Source: Planctomycetes bacterium UBA4800
Lineage (GTDB): Bacteria; Planctomycetota; UBA8108; UBA8890; UBA8898
Assembly: GCA_002402755.1 (NCBI GenBank)
Contig: DHGK01000042.1
Location: 532 to 5,946 of the forward strand
Length of the DNA stretch: 5,415 nt
Reading direction: 5' to 3'
The position numbers and the translations under genes were made by a program. The notes under the pieces are model-generated. The model searched no databases and was not told where the DNA came from. It saw nothing but the letters and a program-made list of their open reading frames with translations. Position 1 is the first letter of the stretch. Every line of letters starts with the position of its first letter. Shown here piece by piece: positions 4,634 through 5,415 of the stretch.

Positions 4634-5415
4634 TGGTCGTCCTCCGTGACCGCGGCGTACAGACGCCGGTGCAGATCGAGGTTGCGCGCGCGGTCGCCGG
4701 CGACTTCGATGATCGCGGGCGTCCGTCCGCGCGCCGCGGACGCGTAGGCGTCCTCCAGCCCGCGCATGTCGGCGGGCGCCGCGTGGGGGATGCCGAAGAG
4801 CTCCGCCGCGCTCTTGAAGGCGAGCCCGTGGGCCGCCGCGAAGTACTCCTCGACAAGCTCCGCGCACCCCTCGAGCGGCAGAAACGAGAAGATCCCGCCG
4901 CCCCCGTTGTTGGCCAGCACGATCGTGACGGGGTGCCGGTGCCGGGCGAGCAGGGCGAGCGAGTTCAGGTCGTGGAGAAACGCCATGTCGCCGGTGAAGA
5001 GCGTGAGCGGCGCGTCCAGGCCGTCGGAGAAGCCGAGCGCGGACGCGATCGTCCCATCGATGCCGCTCGCGCCCCAGTTCACGCCGACCGCGCACGGCCG
5101 CGCGGCGGCCGGCGCGAACATGTCCATGTCGCGGACGGGCATGCTGCGCGCGAGAAACAGGCCGTGGCCGTCAGGGAGGCGCCGGGCGATGAGGCGCGCG
5201 CAGGCGGGCTCGCTGAGCTCGTCGCCGAGAACGCGCTCGACGATCGCGCCGGCCCGCGCCGAGAGCCGGCGGAGCTCGTCGAGATAGGCGGCATCGGCGG
5301 TCGAGCGAACCATCGCGGCCAGAGCGCCCGCGAGGCGCCCGAGCGACGCCTGAACGTGCAGCGTGACGAGGCTCGCCGGGTCGCGGCGTTGCGGCGAGTC
5401 CGCGATATGGATGTA
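4630..5415 (-). CDS. menD: SEPHCHC synthase (MenD), C-terminal part
   Basis: The last 261 residues of a thiamine-diphosphate enzyme that is usually about 550-600 residues long; the 5' part lies beyond the right edge. MenD adds 2-oxoglutarate, with loss of CO2, to isochorismate, giving SEPHCHC, the first committed step to menaquinone. The visible part contains the Ser/Arg pair of the active site (ARSMPVRDMDMF; E. coli Ser391 and Arg395), NWGASGIDG (normally NRGASGIDG), the cofactor motif beginning GDMAFLHDLNSLALL and ending LANNGGGGIFSFLP, and the family's C-terminal domain with AAELFGIPH and PAIIEVAGDR. The reading frame is open to the edge, so an internal Met (codon at 5313) is not the start. 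The Trp in NWGASGIDG (codon TGG at 5076-5074) replaces a highly conserved Arg (Arg413 in E. coli). The gene overlaps menB by 4 nt, with no menH between them as there is in E. coli. Confidence 0.95.
   Translation of the reverse strand, partial: YIHIADSPQRRDPASLVTLHVQASLGRLAGALAAMVRSTADAAYLDELRRLSARAGAIVERVLGDELSEPACARLIARRLPDGHGLFLARSMPVRDMDMFAPAAARPCAVGVNWGASGIDGTIASALGFSDGLDAPLTLFTGDMAFLHDLNSLALLARHRHPVTIVLANNGGGGIFSFLPLEGCAELVEEYFAAAHGLAFKSAAELFGIPHAAPADMRGLEDAYASAARGRTPAIIEVAGDRARNLDLHRRLYAAVTEDDQ
4641..4645 (-). promoter_or_regulatory. Shine-Dalgarno site of menB inside menD
   Basis: GGAGG on the minus strand, 7 nt before the menB ATG and within the last codons of menD. It is the strongest ribosome site in the window and fixes the menB start at the 4-nt overlap. 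Confidence 0.75.

Overview
The window is very GC-rich, gene-dense bacterial DNA. It holds most of a menaquinone (vitamin K2) biosynthesis cluster. On the minus strand, read from the right edge leftwards, are menD (3' part only, cut by the window end), menB, menC and menE. The genes are tightly packed: menD and menB overlap by 4 nt (ATGA), menB and menC are 20 nt apart, and menC and menE are 5 nt apart. This looks like one transcription unit. On the plus strand, converging on menE, is a small hotdog-fold thioesterase of the cyanobacterial DHNA-CoA hydrolase type. It would supply the step after MenB. MenF, MenH and MenA are not in the window.

Left to right: 1-383 (minus) is the N-terminal part of a periplasmic substrate-binding protein of the BtuF/FepB-like metal-chelate ABC transporter class. 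384-521 is a divergent intergenic region. 522-926 (plus) is the thioesterase. 927-1233 is a convergent intergenic region, nearly all of it a repeat element. 1234-5415 (minus) is menE-menC-menB-menD.

The most unusual object is the 264-bp element at 931-1194. It is flanked by a perfect 10-bp direct repeat (GGCTGAGGAT at 921-930 and 1195-1204) and begins and ends with inverted copies of TAACCGTTCA. Inside it are two inward-facing arms built of about 9-bp CACAGAGAA units. It codes for nothing convincing and is less GC-rich than its surroundings. It therefore has the layout of a small non-autonomous (MITE-like) insertion with a target-site duplication. Removing the element and one repeat copy leaves only 33 bp between the two convergent stop codons, which fits the compact neighbourhood.

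Together the genes would convert isochorismate plus 2-oxoglutarate to SEPHCHC (MenD), then SHCHC to o-succinylbenzoate (MenC), OSB-CoA (MenE), DHNA-CoA (MenB, bicarbonate-dependent type I by its motif) and DHNA (thioesterase). MenH, which makes SHCHC, is not seen here. Several men proteins carry unusual residues in otherwise conserved motifs: Trp for Arg in MenD, Glu and His in the MenE P-loop, and Lys for Asn in MenC.

The organism is probably a high-GC Gram-negative bacterium that respires with menaquinone. From recall, CACAGAG/CACGAAGG-type repeats are frequent in genomes of uncultured phyla. The lineage cannot be fixed from this window.
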